A stretch of DNA of 64,000 nucleotides from Thermogemmata fonticola (GTDB taxonomy: Bacteria > Planctomycetota > Planctomycetia > Gemmatales > Gemmataceae), in contig NZ_JACEFB010000001.1 of the NCBI RefSeq assembly GCF_013694095.1, positions 496,001 through 560,000 on the forward strand. The letters run 5' to 3'. This document shows, one piece after another, positions 20,372 to 29,540 of the stretch. Made by a program: the position numbers and the translations under genes. Position 1 is the first letter of the stretch, and each line of letters starts with the position of its first letter. Below the pieces are notes generated by a model, which saw only the letters and a list, made by a program, of their open reading frames with translations, had not been told where the DNA came from and did no database searches.

Positions 20372-21544
20372 ATGCCGCCAGATGATCCCCGTAATTATGC
20401 AGCGTGGGGTTTTTCCACGCGTGCGATTCACGCCGGTCAGGAAGCCGACCCGGCCACGGGAGCCACGATCGTCCCGATTTATGCCACGAGCACCTATACG
20501 CAGGCGGCCCCCGGCGTGCACAAGGGGTACGAATACAGCCGCAGCGGCAACCCGACCCGCAAGGCTTTGGAAACCGCCTTGGCCGCTCTGGAAGATGGGG
20601 AGATGGCCCTGGCGTTCGCCTCCGGTTTGGCAGCGACCACGGCGGTGTTCGCTTCCCTGCTGCGTCCCGGCGATGAAGTCCTCGCCGCGGCGGACCTTTA
20701 TGGCGGCACCTTCCGACTGCTGGAAAAAGTCTTTCAGCCGTGGGGTCTCGCCGCACGATATATCGACGACCCATCCCCCGCGGGTTTTGCTGCCCACATC
20801 ACCCCGCGCACCCGCCTGGTGTGGATCGAAACGCCGACCAATCCCCTGCTCCGCATCCTCGACATTGCCGCCATCGCAGACGTAGCCCGCCGTTCCAACG
20901 TTCCCCTGGCCGTGGACAACACCTTCGCCTCCCCTTATCTCCAGCAGCCGCTGCGTTTAGGTGCGGATTTGGTCGTTCACAGCACGACCAAGTATCTGGG
21001 CGGGCATTCCGATGTCATCGGGGGTTGCGTCGTAGGCCGTCGCGAGCTGCTGGAGCCGATCCGGTTTTATCAGAACGCGGCAGGTGCTGTTCCCAGTCCT
21101 TTCGATGCCTTTCTGGTCCTGCGGGGTCTCAAGACATTAGCCCTGCGGATGGAGCGGCACAGTACCAACGCGCAGGCCTTGGCCGAGTGGCTGGCTAACC
21201 ATCCGGCGGTGGAGCAGGTGTATTATCCGGGCCTATCGAGCCATCCGGGCCACGAGATCGCCCGCCGACAAATGCGGCACTTTGGGGGGATGCTGTCCCT
21301 GCGCCTGCGAGGCGGCGGCGAGAAAGCCCGACGGTTCCTCTCTCACCTGCGCCTGATCAGCCTGGCGGAGAGCTTGGGCGGCGTCGAATCTCTGGCCTGC
21401 CATCCGGCCACGATGACCCACGCCAGCATTCCCCGCGAACTGCGGGAAGCCCGCGGCATCGATGAAGCCCTCGTCCGCCTGAGCATTGGGATCGAAGACC
21501 TGCAAGACCTCCGCCACGATTTGGAGCAAGCCCTGGCCGATTAG
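20372..21544 (+). CDS. Cystathionine gamma-lyase/gamma-synthase family enzyme
   Basis: PLP enzyme of the Cys/Met metabolism family, 390 residues. Motifs: FSTRAIHAGQEADPATGA, EYSRSGNPTRKALE, FASGLAATTAVF, ETPTNPLLRILDI, VDNTFASPYLQQPL and HSTTKYLGGHSDVIGG with the PLP lysine (Lys207). The C-terminal ESLAC HPATMTHAS and LRLSIGIED-type motif (here VRLSIGIED) is also typical. Beside cystathionine beta-synthase, a gamma-lyase making cysteine from cystathionine is the likeliest role; gamma-synthase cannot be excluded from sequence. Its stop codon overlaps the stop codon of the convergent molybdoenzyme gene. Confidence 0.9.
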   Translation: MPPDDPRNYAAWGFSTRAIHAGQEADPATGATIVPIYATSTYTQAAPGVHKGYEYSRSGNPTRKALETALAALEDGEMALAFASGLAATTAVFASLLRPGDEVLAAADLYGGTFRLLEKVFQPWGLAARYIDDPSPAGFAAHITPRTRLVWIETPTNPLLRILDIAAIADVARRSNVPLAVDNTFASPYLQQPLRLGADLVVHSTTKYLGGHSDVIGGCVVGRRELLEPIRFYQNAAGAVPSPFDAFLVLRGLKTLALRMERHSTNAQALAEWLANHPAVEQVYYPGLSSHPGHEIARRQMRHFGGMLSLRLRGGGEKARRFLSHLRLISLAESLGGVESLACHPATMTHASIPRELREARGIDEALVRLSIGIEDLQDLRHDLEQALAD

Positions 21545-23745
21545 CTCTCCGGCGACCGGGAACCGACTCCGGGGCTGACGCCTTGCTTTGCTCCAGGGCC
21601 GACGCGCTGCTCCGCCTCCTCTGCCCGGCGCACTTCCACCAAGTTGTCGAAGAATGTGGCCCCGCCGCCGAGGTCCGACAGTGCGGTGCTCGTCGTGGCG
21701 TTACTGTTGGCGCCATCGGGGGCGTAACGCTTCCACCAATTGCCCAGCGAAACGACGACTCCGGGACGGACGGTCGGTCCGACTTTGGCTTTGGCGCGAA
21801 ATCGACCCCGGTCGTTGAAAATGACGACCCAATCGCCGGTACGAATCTGCCGCGACTCGGCATCCTGAGGATGGATTTCCAAAGTCGGCTCCCCAGCTTG
21901 CTGGCGCAGGGAATCGACGTTGACGAAAGTGGAATTGAGGAAACTCGGTGCGGGGGGTGAGAGCAATTGCAGAGGGTAGCGTGCGGCCAGATCGGGGCGC
22001 GTCTGCGGGTCCTCATGCGGGGGAACATAGTGGGGCAGCGGGTCTCTGCCCGCACGGGCTTCCCGTTCGGAGTATAGCTCGCACTTTCCGGAGGGTGTCG
22101 GAAATTTCCCCTCCGCAAACGGTGCCCAGGGACGGGGCAGATTCAAGCGCACCGGACCGGACCGTACCGCCGCGAGTGTGATTCCTTCCAGCGGCCCGCG
22201 CCCATGCAAGCAGAGCGCTGCCAGTGTTTCGTCATCGTCCGCCCAGAGCTGCTCTTCCAAACCCATCGCCTGAGCTAGCAGGCGGAACACCTCCGTATTC
22301 GGTTTGGCCTCGCCGAGCGGAGCAATCGCGGGATTGTTGGCCTGAACGTACAAATGGCCGTAACTGCTGTGCAGATCGAAGTGTTCGAGTTGGGATGTAG
22401 CCGGCAGAACGATGTCGGCGTAGGCGGCGGTGTCGGTCAGAAAGAGATCGTGCACCACTGTGAACAAGTCTTCGCGTGCCAAGCCGGCCCGCACCCGATT
22501 CTGATCGGGGCAGACTGTCGCCGGGTTGGCATTATAGACAAAGAGCGCGCGGATGGGCGGCCCCTCCAATTCGCCAAGCAAGGCTTCCGCCAACTGCACC
22601 ATATTGATGACTCGCGTGCCAGGAGGAATGAGGTCCGGACGGGTCAGAGCGGTATCGTCAAAGCCATAAGCCTTACTGGTGCTCAGAAACGCCCCGGCGC
22701 CGGGATAACGCCAGTCGCCTGTCAGTGCGGGCAGGCAGGTGATGGCGCGCACAGCCATGGCCCCGCCGCCGTGCCGCTGCACACCATAGTTGAGCCGGAT
22801 CAAGGCGGGGCCGCCAAACACAGAGCGGGCACAGGCATACTCGCGGGCCAGTTGTTCGATGTTCGCCACGGGCAACCCCGTGATGTGAGACACTCGCTCC
22901 ACGGGATAGTCCCGCAGGACGCGCTCACGCAAAGCCTCCGCTCCTACGCAATAGCGCTGCAAATAATCGGCGTCCTGCCAGTTTTCCCGGAAGATGATGT
23001 GCATCAGTCCCAAGGCTAAAGCGGCATCTGTCCCGGGGCGGATGGGCAGCCACCAGTCGGATCGGGCCGCCGTGGGGGAGCGATACGGATCGATGGTCAC
23101 GATCCGGGCGCCCTGGCGGCGGGCCTCATGCTCGATCCGCCAGAAGTGCACATTGGTCACGGCGGTATTCGACCCCCAATTGATGATGTAGCGGCAATGC
23201 ACTGCCGCCTCCGGGTCGATCATCGCGCGTGTGCCCAAGGTGATGTTGCAGCCTTCCTCTCCCGCCGTAGAGCAGATGGTCCGTGCCAGGACGCTGGCGC
23301 CCAGGCGGTGGAAAAAACGCCGATCGATGCTGCCGTACATCAGCTTGCCCATCGTCCCTGCGTAGCTGTACGGCAGGATCGCCTGCGGCCCGTCCTGCGC
23401 GATGATAGTCCGAAACCGATCTGCGATCTGAGCGATCGCCTCTGGCCAACTGATTCTACGGAATTGTCCCGCCCCCTTTGGCCCCACCCGCTCTAAGGGA
23501 TAGAGCAGCCGATCGCGGTGGTAGACCCGCTCCAGATAGCGCGCGACTTTTTGGCAAAGAAAGCCGCGCGTGAAGGGATGGTCAGGGTCGCCGCGCAGGT
23601 CCACAGCGCGCCCCGTGCGACGATCCACGGTCACCACCCAGCCGCAAGTGTCCGGGCAATCATGCGGACACACGCCCTTGATCTGCACCCATTCCTCTGG
23701 AAGTGAGTTCTGCTCTTGCGGAAGTGGGTTTTTCGTACCGTCCAT
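21541..23745 (-). CDS. Molybdopterin-dependent oxidoreductase, formate dehydrogenase/DMSO reductase superfamily
   Basis: A 734-residue catalytic subunit. The N-terminal CPHDCPDTCG and GFLCQK supply the four cysteines of a [4Fe-4S] cluster. Further family features are ISWPEAIAQIADRF, NWGSNTAVTNVH, TIDPYRSPTAARSDWWLPIRPGTDAALALG cited as a long conserved block (about residues 220-249), FVYNANPATVCPDQ and the C-terminal LNSTFVNVDSLR. A Cys in RTICSTAGEEG may be the molybdenum ligand. No signal peptide, no membrane or iron-sulfur partner next to it, so it probably acts in the cytoplasm; substrate unknown. The last codons overlap the convergent gamma-lyase gene. Confidence 0.88.
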   Translation of the reverse strand: MDGTKNPLPQEQNSLPEEWVQIKGVCPHDCPDTCGWVVTVDRRTGRAVDLRGDPDHPFTRGFLCQKVARYLERVYHRDRLLYPLERVGPKGAGQFRRISWPEAIAQIADRFRTIIAQDGPQAILPYSYAGTMGKLMYGSIDRRFFHRLGASVLARTICSTAGEEGCNITLGTRAMIDPEAAVHCRYIINWGSNTAVTNVHFWRIEHEARRQGARIVTIDPYRSPTAARSDWWLPIRPGTDAALALGLMHIIFRENWQDADYLQRYCVGAEALRERVLRDYPVERVSHITGLPVANIEQLAREYACARSVFGGPALIRLNYGVQRHGGGAMAVRAITCLPALTGDWRYPGAGAFLSTSKAYGFDDTALTRPDLIPPGTRVINMVQLAEALLGELEGPPIRALFVYNANPATVCPDQNRVRAGLAREDLFTVVHDLFLTDTAAYADIVLPATSQLEHFDLHSSYGHLYVQANNPAIAPLGEAKPNTEVFRLLAQAMGLEEQLWADDDETLAALCLHGRGPLEGITLAAVRSGPVRLNLPRPWAPFAEGKFPTPSGKCELYSEREARAGRDPLPHYVPPHEDPQTRPDLAARYPLQLLSPPAPSFLNSTFVNVDSLRQQAGEPTLEIHPQDAESRQIRTGDWVVIFNDRGRFRAKAKVGPTVRPGVVVSLGNWWKRYAPDGANSNATTSTALSDLGGGATFFDNLVEVRRAEEAEQRVGPGAKQGVSPGVGSRSPES

Positions 23746-23960
23746 TCATGCTTCCTCAACAAACCCAGCCCAGAGCGAAGGGGCGGGGGGAATGTCCGGA
23801 GGGGCGGAGGGAATGTATCGATGCATCCATCACATCACGTCGGTGAGGAATTCGCAACGCCATCTCGCCAGCCGCCCCACCGTCTGCTAGTTTATGATGT
23901 ATGTTATGGCGTGGTGGGAGTGGATGGCTTCTCACCCGTACACCCTGAAATGGCACACCT

Positions 23961-25478
23961 ATGCCACCCCCCAGTACAGCCGCCGAGTTCCTCGACCTCT
24001 TGCGGCGCAGCCAACTGGTGCCGGAAGTCCGTCTGGACGAGGTCTTACAACGCCATCGCCAAAACGGCACTTTACCCCAGCAACTCGATCCCCTGGCGAA
24101 CCTGCTGATCCGAGAAGGGTTGCTCACCTACTTCCAGGCGAAACAACTGAAGTTAGGGCGATACAAGCGTTTTACCATCGCTGGCAAGTATAAGCTGCTG
24201 GAGCTGATCGGTGTCGGAGGAATGGGGGCCGTCTATCTGTGCGAACACATGCTCATGCGCCGCCTGGTGGCCCTCAAAGTGCTGCCGATCGAAAAGCTCT
24301 CCGATCCCTCTCACGAGGAGCGTTTCTACCGCGAAGCCCGTGCCGTCGCCGCTCTGGATCACCCTAACATCGTCCGAGCCTACGACATCGACAAGTTTGA
24401 GCAACTACACTTCCTGGTGATGGAATATGTCGATGGTACGAGCTTGCAGGAGATCGTGGCCCGCTACGTGCTGGAAAAACGGCTGTTTGATCCGCTCCGC
24501 GCCGCCCATTACATTGCTCAGGCGGCCCTGGGTTTGCAACATGGCCACGAATTGGGCATGGTCCATCGGGACATCAAACCCGGCAATCTGCTGCTCGACC
24601 GCCACGGCTGTATCAAAGTGTTGGACATGGGTCTGGCCCGGTTCTTCAACAAACAGCAGGATTGCGTGACGGAGAAGTACGACGAGAAATGCGTCCTAGG
24701 AACGGCGGATTATCTGGCTCCCGAGCAGGCGGTGAGCAACATCGTGGATATTCGAGCCGACATCTACTCCCTGGGAGCTACCTTTTACTTCCTGCTCACC
24801 GGCCAACCCCCCTTTCCCGAAGGGACGGTCACGGCCAAGCTTGTGGCCCATCAGACGCGGCAGCCCCGGCCCGTGGAGTCGTTCCGCAAGGATGTGCCGC
24901 CGAATATGCTCAAAGTCTTGCGGGTCATGATGGCTAAGAATCCCGCGGATCGCTTCCAGCAGCCCGTGGAAGTGGTGGAAGCCCTCAGCGAATGGGTGCA
25001 CCAGCCGATTGATCCGCCGCCGGCGCGAGAAATGCCGCAACATTGCCCGCTGGTCCGCATGATTGCCGGCCCTAGCACACCCCAACCCAATGCGGTCCCC
25101 TTGGCCCGCCTGCTGTTCAGCACGCCACGCACCGCCTTGGCCCGCGGCACCACCACACCGCCGCCAACCTCCGCTTCCGCAACCCTGTCCCAAAGCACCG
25201 TCACCTTCGGTCCTTTACCCAGCAGTTCCTCCCATCCCAGCGGAGAAATCACGGTGCCTGTCGGCCCTGCTTCGACCGCTCGCTCCTCGGCGGCCCCGAC
25301 CCTGCCGTTCACCCCAGCTCCTGCGACACCGGTCGATACATCCTCTGCCGCACCACAGGCTTCTGTTCGCTACCGTTCGCTCCACTGGCCCTTCTGGCTC
25401 CTCTTGGCAGCACTCCTTTTGCTTTTCGCCACGGCATTGTACCTGGCCTACCTGCTCGGTCGCGGTGCCCTAGGCTGA
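23961..25478 (+). CDS. Transmembrane Ser/Thr protein kinase 1
   Basis: 505 residues. An N-terminal module of about 75 residues (LIREGLLTYFQAKQL) precedes a Hanks-type kinase domain with GVGGMGAVY (84-92), Lys106 in VALKVLP, HRDIKPGN (202-209), DMG in place of DFG (222-224) and the APEQA motif. A Pro/Ser/Thr-rich linker leads to one membrane helix near the C-terminus (WPFWLLLAALLLLFATALYL), with almost nothing beyond it. So the kinase is cytoplasmic and membrane-anchored without an external sensor. The gene is the neighbour and paralogue of the next one, which has an outside domain. Confidence 0.93.
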   Translation: MPPPSTAAEFLDLLRRSQLVPEVRLDEVLQRHRQNGTLPQQLDPLANLLIREGLLTYFQAKQLKLGRYKRFTIAGKYKLLELIGVGGMGAVYLCEHMLMRRLVALKVLPIEKLSDPSHEERFYREARAVAALDHPNIVRAYDIDKFEQLHFLVMEYVDGTSLQEIVARYVLEKRLFDPLRAAHYIAQAALGLQHGHELGMVHRDIKPGNLLLDRHGCIKVLDMGLARFFNKQQDCVTEKYDEKCVLGTADYLAPEQAVSNIVDIRADIYSLGATFYFLLTGQPPFPEGTVTAKLVAHQTRQPRPVESFRKDVPPNMLKVLRVMMAKNPADRFQQPVEVVEALSEWVHQPIDPPPAREMPQHCPLVRMIAGPSTPQPNAVPLARLLFSTPRTALARGTTTPPPTSASATLSQSTVTFGPLPSSSSHPSGEITVPVGPASTARSSAAPTLPFTPAPATPVDTSSAAPQASVRYRSLHWPFWLLLAALLLLFATALYLAYLLGRGALG

Positions 25479-25715
25479 GCTATTACGCTGTCTCTTGAGT
25501 TTTACGACAGTAGGCTTAATGGGACGTTCTTTGGAAGCTTCAATCTCGAAGACGACGGGTCACATCTCATGACGAAACGGTACATTCTCTGAAAAAAAAT
25601 GGGGTATACTGAGAGAAGAAGCGGCCAAGAGAGGCGTTGGACAATAGTCAACCGCAGAGGGTGGCCAATAATCTATTGCGGGAATGTTTTCACTTGGCGT
25701 TGAGATCATCACACC

Positions 25716-28379
25716 ATGCCCGCTCCAACTACTGCCTCGGAGTTTGTCGATTTGGTGCTCAAAAGCGGGGTTGTCGAAGAGTCCCGCGTGCGGGAGTTCC
25801 TGAAAAAACTGGCCGAGGGTAGCAACGGCATCCCTTCCGACCCCGCTCGCTTGGCGGGCTTGATGGTACACGAGGGGCTTTTGACCTACTTCCAGGCGGA
25901 ACAGATCCTCCAGGGTAAATACAAGCGCTTCACCATCGGCAAGTACAAGGTGTTAGAGAAACTCGGCTCCGGCGGGATGGGGCAGGTTTTTTTGTGTGAG
26001 CACATCTTGATGCGTCGTCGGGTAGCCATCAAAGTCCTTCCGACCACGAAGGCGCAAGACCCGGCTGGGTTGGAACGCTTTTATCGGGAAGCCCGTGCTA
26101 TCGCCGCCGTCGACCATCCCAATCTCGTCCGCGCCTATGACATCGACCAGGCGGAAAACCTGCACTTTCTGGTCATGGAGTATGTGGACGGCGTCAGCTT
26201 GCAGGAGCTGGTCAAAAAGATCGGTCCTCTGCCGGTACTGCGAGCCTGCCATTACATCTACGGTGCTGCCGTCGGCCTCAATCACGTCCACGAGATCGGT
26301 TTGATCCATCGCGACATCAAGCCCAGTAACATCCTGGTCGATCGCCATGGAATGGTGAAGATTCTGGACCTGGGATTGGCTCGCTTTTTCCATGACACAG
26401 ATGAGCTAACCAAAAAGTACGACGAAAACATCCTTGGCACGGCGGATTATCTCTCGCCCGAACAAGCGGTAGACAGCCACACGGTGGACATTCGGACCGA
26501 CATTTACTCTCTCGGCGCCACCTTCTATTACTTGCTCACCGGTCAACCTCCGTTTCCGGAAGGGACCGTGACGCAGAAGCTGATCTGGCATCAGACGCGC
26601 GATCCCAAGCCGATCTCGGCTTATCGATCCGATGTGCCTCCGGAGATTATCGCCATCATCGACAAGATGATGAAGAAGAAACCAGAGGAGCGCTATCAAA
26701 CCCCCGCAGAATTGATGCAGGCTCTGGCACCGTGGGTCACCGTTCCCATTCCCCCGCCAAGCGAACAGGAATTGCCCGCTTTGTCCCGTGCGGCTGGAGG
26801 AGGGGCGCGACCGCAAGTTGCTGCAGGTCCGATTACACCGATCACTCCGTCCCCGTCTCCCGTCTCGGGAAACAGCTCGTCCGTGTCAACGCTCCCGTCT
26901 CTGGGACCTGCTGGGGTTCCCCATCCTCCACCGCCTCAGACGCCGCCGCCGAGTGCCTCGGAACTGTACCCTGGCGTAGCCGCTCTTCCCCCCTCCCCGC
27001 CTCTGTCTTCAGGCGCTGCCCTTACGCCTTCTGCCGCGTTGGGGACCAGCGGAGCTTCCCCTAACTCTGCGGAAACAGGGGGGGTGTCTCTCGTGGCTCC
27101 GGTGGCTCCCGCGGCCGTGTGGGAAAGCCTCTCGGAGCAATTGAGCGTGGAAACAACTGCTGCCGCCGTCCAATCCACCAGCACGGCTACACCTCTGCGC
27201 GTAAGTCGTCGCTCTGCCACCGCCGCCTCCCGCTCCTCACGGTTGATCGTCCTAGCCGGTTCCGGATTGCTCTTGGCCACAGCAGGGGTGGCGATCGCCT
27301 GGTACTTCCTCAAAGGTTCTTCCTCTCCAACTACCTCCCCTCAAACTCCGGGTGCGGGGTCCACTTCCGGCCAACGCACGTGGATTGTCACCAAGGCAAC
27401 AGGCGAGCTGAATACGGTTCCGTCTTTGCGCGAGGCCCTGCTCAAAGCAGCACCGGGCGATCTGATCCTCGTCCGTGAAGCCAAAATTAGCGAACCGCCG
27501 CTGCGCTTGGACCGCCAACGCCACAAAAATATCACCATTCGCGGCGGCCTTCCGGGAGATACCTATCCCGTTTGGGAAGCCACCGGCGGCGGCAAACCCA
27601 TGCTGGAAATCTCCGGCGTCGAAGGAGTCCAACTGCAAAAGCTCGTGCTCGACGGTGCAGACCTGGCGGCGAATGGAGTGTTCCTGAGCGGTATCGTTCC
27701 GGGAGTCGTCCTGGAACAGATCACCTTGCAGCGCTGTTCCTTGGCGGCTGTGCGCTGTCAAAACGTCACGGGAAGTGCGGAGCAACCGGTTCACATCCGC
27801 CAAGTCCGCTTTTTGCTGCACAAGCCGGAACAGATCGGGGTCCATTTGGCTGCCCTCAACGCCAGCACGCAACACCTCCAGATCACCGACTGCCGCTTCG
27901 AGGGGAATAACAACTCCGTGGGTATCCGCCTGGAGGGCAACAGCCAGAATGTTCTCATCAGCGACGGGCGGTTTTTCCAGATCCGCAGTGCGCTGAAGCT
28001 GGGTCCTGTCCCCCTGAAAGGGGCCTGTCAGGGAACATTTCAGCGTAATGTCCTCGCAAATTGTGCCGAGGGACTGGTGTGGGATCGGCAGGTGCCCAAG
28101 GCCGCCAGTGGCGTTAAGGAAACGCCAGGGAAATATAGCTGGCAGATCAACGGAAATTACTTCTTCTCGGTCCGGGAAATCGGCAAGGGCGAGGGCGGGG
28201 GCGGCCCGCTGGAGGGGCTACAAATCCGAGACAACGCTCGGGCGCCGGGTTGCGGGGAAGGCAATCTCGGTTGGCAGATTCCCGAACGCGCTTTACCACA
28301 ACCGCTCAAGACCGATCCGAACGACGACGCTACCTTTCTCCGCCTCCCACCACAGGCGCAATTGCTAGGGAGCAAATAG
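25716..28379 (+). CDS. Transmembrane Ser/Thr protein kinase 2 with a C-terminal beta-helix domain
   Basis: 887 residues. The N-terminal module and kinase domain parallel the preceding gene: GLLTYFQAEQI, GSGGMGQVF, Lys106, HRDIKPSN (198-205), DLG (218-220) and SPEQA. A long Pro/Ser/Ala-rich linker follows. A membrane helix (LIVLAGSGLLLATAGVAIAW) lies near residue 520. About 330 residues after it look like a right-handed beta-helix: repeated short strands such as HKNITIRGG, VQLQKLVLDGADL, LQITDCRFEGNN and NVLISDGRFFQI. That domain would be periplasmic and might bind a carbohydrate or wall ligand (inference). A TATACT at 25605-25610 may be its -10 box. Confidence 0.93.
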   Translation: MPAPTTASEFVDLVLKSGVVEESRVREFLKKLAEGSNGIPSDPARLAGLMVHEGLLTYFQAEQILQGKYKRFTIGKYKVLEKLGSGGMGQVFLCEHILMRRRVAIKVLPTTKAQDPAGLERFYREARAIAAVDHPNLVRAYDIDQAENLHFLVMEYVDGVSLQELVKKIGPLPVLRACHYIYGAAVGLNHVHEIGLIHRDIKPSNILVDRHGMVKILDLGLARFFHDTDELTKKYDENILGTADYLSPEQAVDSHTVDIRTDIYSLGATFYYLLTGQPPFPEGTVTQKLIWHQTRDPKPISAYRSDVPPEIIAIIDKMMKKKPEERYQTPAELMQALAPWVTVPIPPPSEQELPALSRAAGGGARPQVAAGPITPITPSPSPVSGNSSSVSTLPSLGPAGVPHPPPPQTPPPSASELYPGVAALPPSPPLSSGAALTPSAALGTSGASPNSAETGGVSLVAPVAPAAVWESLSEQLSVETTAAAVQSTSTATPLRVSRRSATAASRSSRLIVLAGSGLLLATAGVAIAWYFLKGSSSPTTSPQTPGAGSTSGQRTWIVTKATGELNTVPSLREALLKAAPGDLILVREAKISEPPLRLDRQRHKNITIRGGLPGDTYPVWEATGGGKPMLEISGVEGVQLQKLVLDGADLAANGVFLSGIVPGVVLEQITLQRCSLAAVRCQNVTGSAEQPVHIRQVRFLLHKPEQIGVHLAALNASTQHLQITDCRFEGNNNSVGIRLEGNSQNVLISDGRFFQIRSALKLGPVPLKGACQGTFQRNVLANCAEGLVWDRQVPKAASGVKETPGKYSWQINGNYFFSVREIGKGEGGGGPLEGLQIRDNARAPGCGEGNLGWQIPERALPQPLKTDPNDDATFLRLPPQAQLLGSK

Positions 28380-28480
28380 ATTCTTCGGTCCCGCTGTCCC
28401 TGTGCTGGCATGATCGTATTAGACTCTCACGGCAGCTTCAGGGCAGCAGGACCGTTTCCACCTCCCCCGGCAGGAGGGCC

Positions 28481-29500
28481 TTAGGGCAGCAGAGCGGTCG
28501 TTTCCGCGAAGCCGAACATGCGGTTGAAGTTTTGCACGGCCACTCCGCTCGCTCCGCGGACCAGATTGTCCTCCGCCGTCACGATCACCAGGCGGCCTCC
28601 GCGCACCGGCTGGAGGAAGATGTCCAGGAAGTTGCTATGGGCCGTGTCCTTCGTTGCGGGCGGTTGCTGTCGCAGGCGGATGAAAGGCAGCTCCCGGTAG
28701 TAACTGCGGTATAGCTCCTGGAGCTGCGAGAGCGTGATAGGCCGCGTCGGCACAGCGTAAATCGTGCTCAGGATGCCGCGGTCCATCGGAATTAAGTGCG
28801 GCGTGAAAACCACAGTCACGCTCTGCCCGGCCAAGTCGCTGAGCACCTGTTCGATTTCTGGTGTGTGGCGGTGGACGCCGATGCCGTAGGCGGACACGCT
28901 TTCGTTGCATTCGGGAAAGTGGAAGGTCAGCTTGGGCGTGCGTCCGCCCCCGCTTACCCCGCTTTTGCTGTCAATGATGATGCTGGTCAGGTCGATCCAG
29001 CGTTCGGCCACCAGAGGAGCTAGTCCCAGAATTGCCGTTTGCGGATAACAACCAGGGTTGGCAATCAAGCGGGCTTGGGGAATCCGGTCGCCATAGATTT
29101 CCGGCAGGCCGTAAACTGCATGTTCCAGGTTCCGCAGATCGTGGTGCGGTTCCTTATACCACTGTTCGTACACGGCCGGGTCTCGCAGGCGATAGTCGGC
29201 ACTGAGATCGATCACCCGAATCCCCCGCTCCAGCAGAGGAGGTATGGATTCCATGCTGGCCCCGTGCGGCAGGCAACTGAAAGCCGCTTCCACACCTTGA
29301 GCAACCAAGGCGTCCGGATCAAACGGTTCGCACATCCGTTCCAAGCGGCCATAGAGAAAGGGGTGCAGATCGGCGATTGATTCCTTCTGGCGGGAGGTGA
29401 TCGCGGCAATCTCGACGCCGGGATGCCGCAGCAAGATTTTGAGAAGTTCCCCCGCTGTGTATCCTGAGCCGCCTAAGATGGCAATACGCACTTTCCGCAT
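28481..29500 (-). CDS. argC: N-acetyl-gamma-glutamyl-phosphate reductase
   Basis: Third step of arginine biosynthesis: NADPH-dependent reduction of N-acetylglutamyl phosphate to the semialdehyde. 339 residues. The nucleotide-binding motif is ILGGSGYTAGELL, followed by SCLPHGASM, DLSADYRL and ANPGCYPQTAIL, with catalytic Cys151 (the family usually has PGCYPT, here PGCYPQ). SKSGVSGGGR and FTPHLIPMDRGIL are also typical. ATG 29500 follows AGGAG. It is divergent from the amidase gene, only 40 bases away, so the two promoters must overlap or one is transcribed from elsewhere. Confidence 0.95.
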   Translation of the reverse strand: MRKVRIAILGGSGYTAGELLKILLRHPGVEIAAITSRQKESIADLHPFLYGRLERMCEPFDPDALVAQGVEAAFSCLPHGASMESIPPLLERGIRVIDLSADYRLRDPAVYEQWYKEPHHDLRNLEHAVYGLPEIYGDRIPQARLIANPGCYPQTAILGLAPLVAERWIDLTSIIIDSKSGVSGGGRTPKLTFHFPECNESVSAYGIGVHRHTPEIEQVLSDLAGQSVTVVFTPHLIPMDRGILSTIYAVPTRPITLSQLQELYRSYYRELPFIRLRQQPPATKDTAHSNFLDIFLQPVRGGRLVIVTAEDNLVRGASGVAVQNFNRMFGFAETTALLP

Positions 29501-29540
29501 GATTAGCTCCTTGCAAGCTGTCCAGGGGAGTACAGGCATT

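Noticed and set aside
29501-29540. Divergent promoter pair between argC and the amidase gene
   Set aside because: Forty bases are too few to place two clear promoters and none is recognisable.
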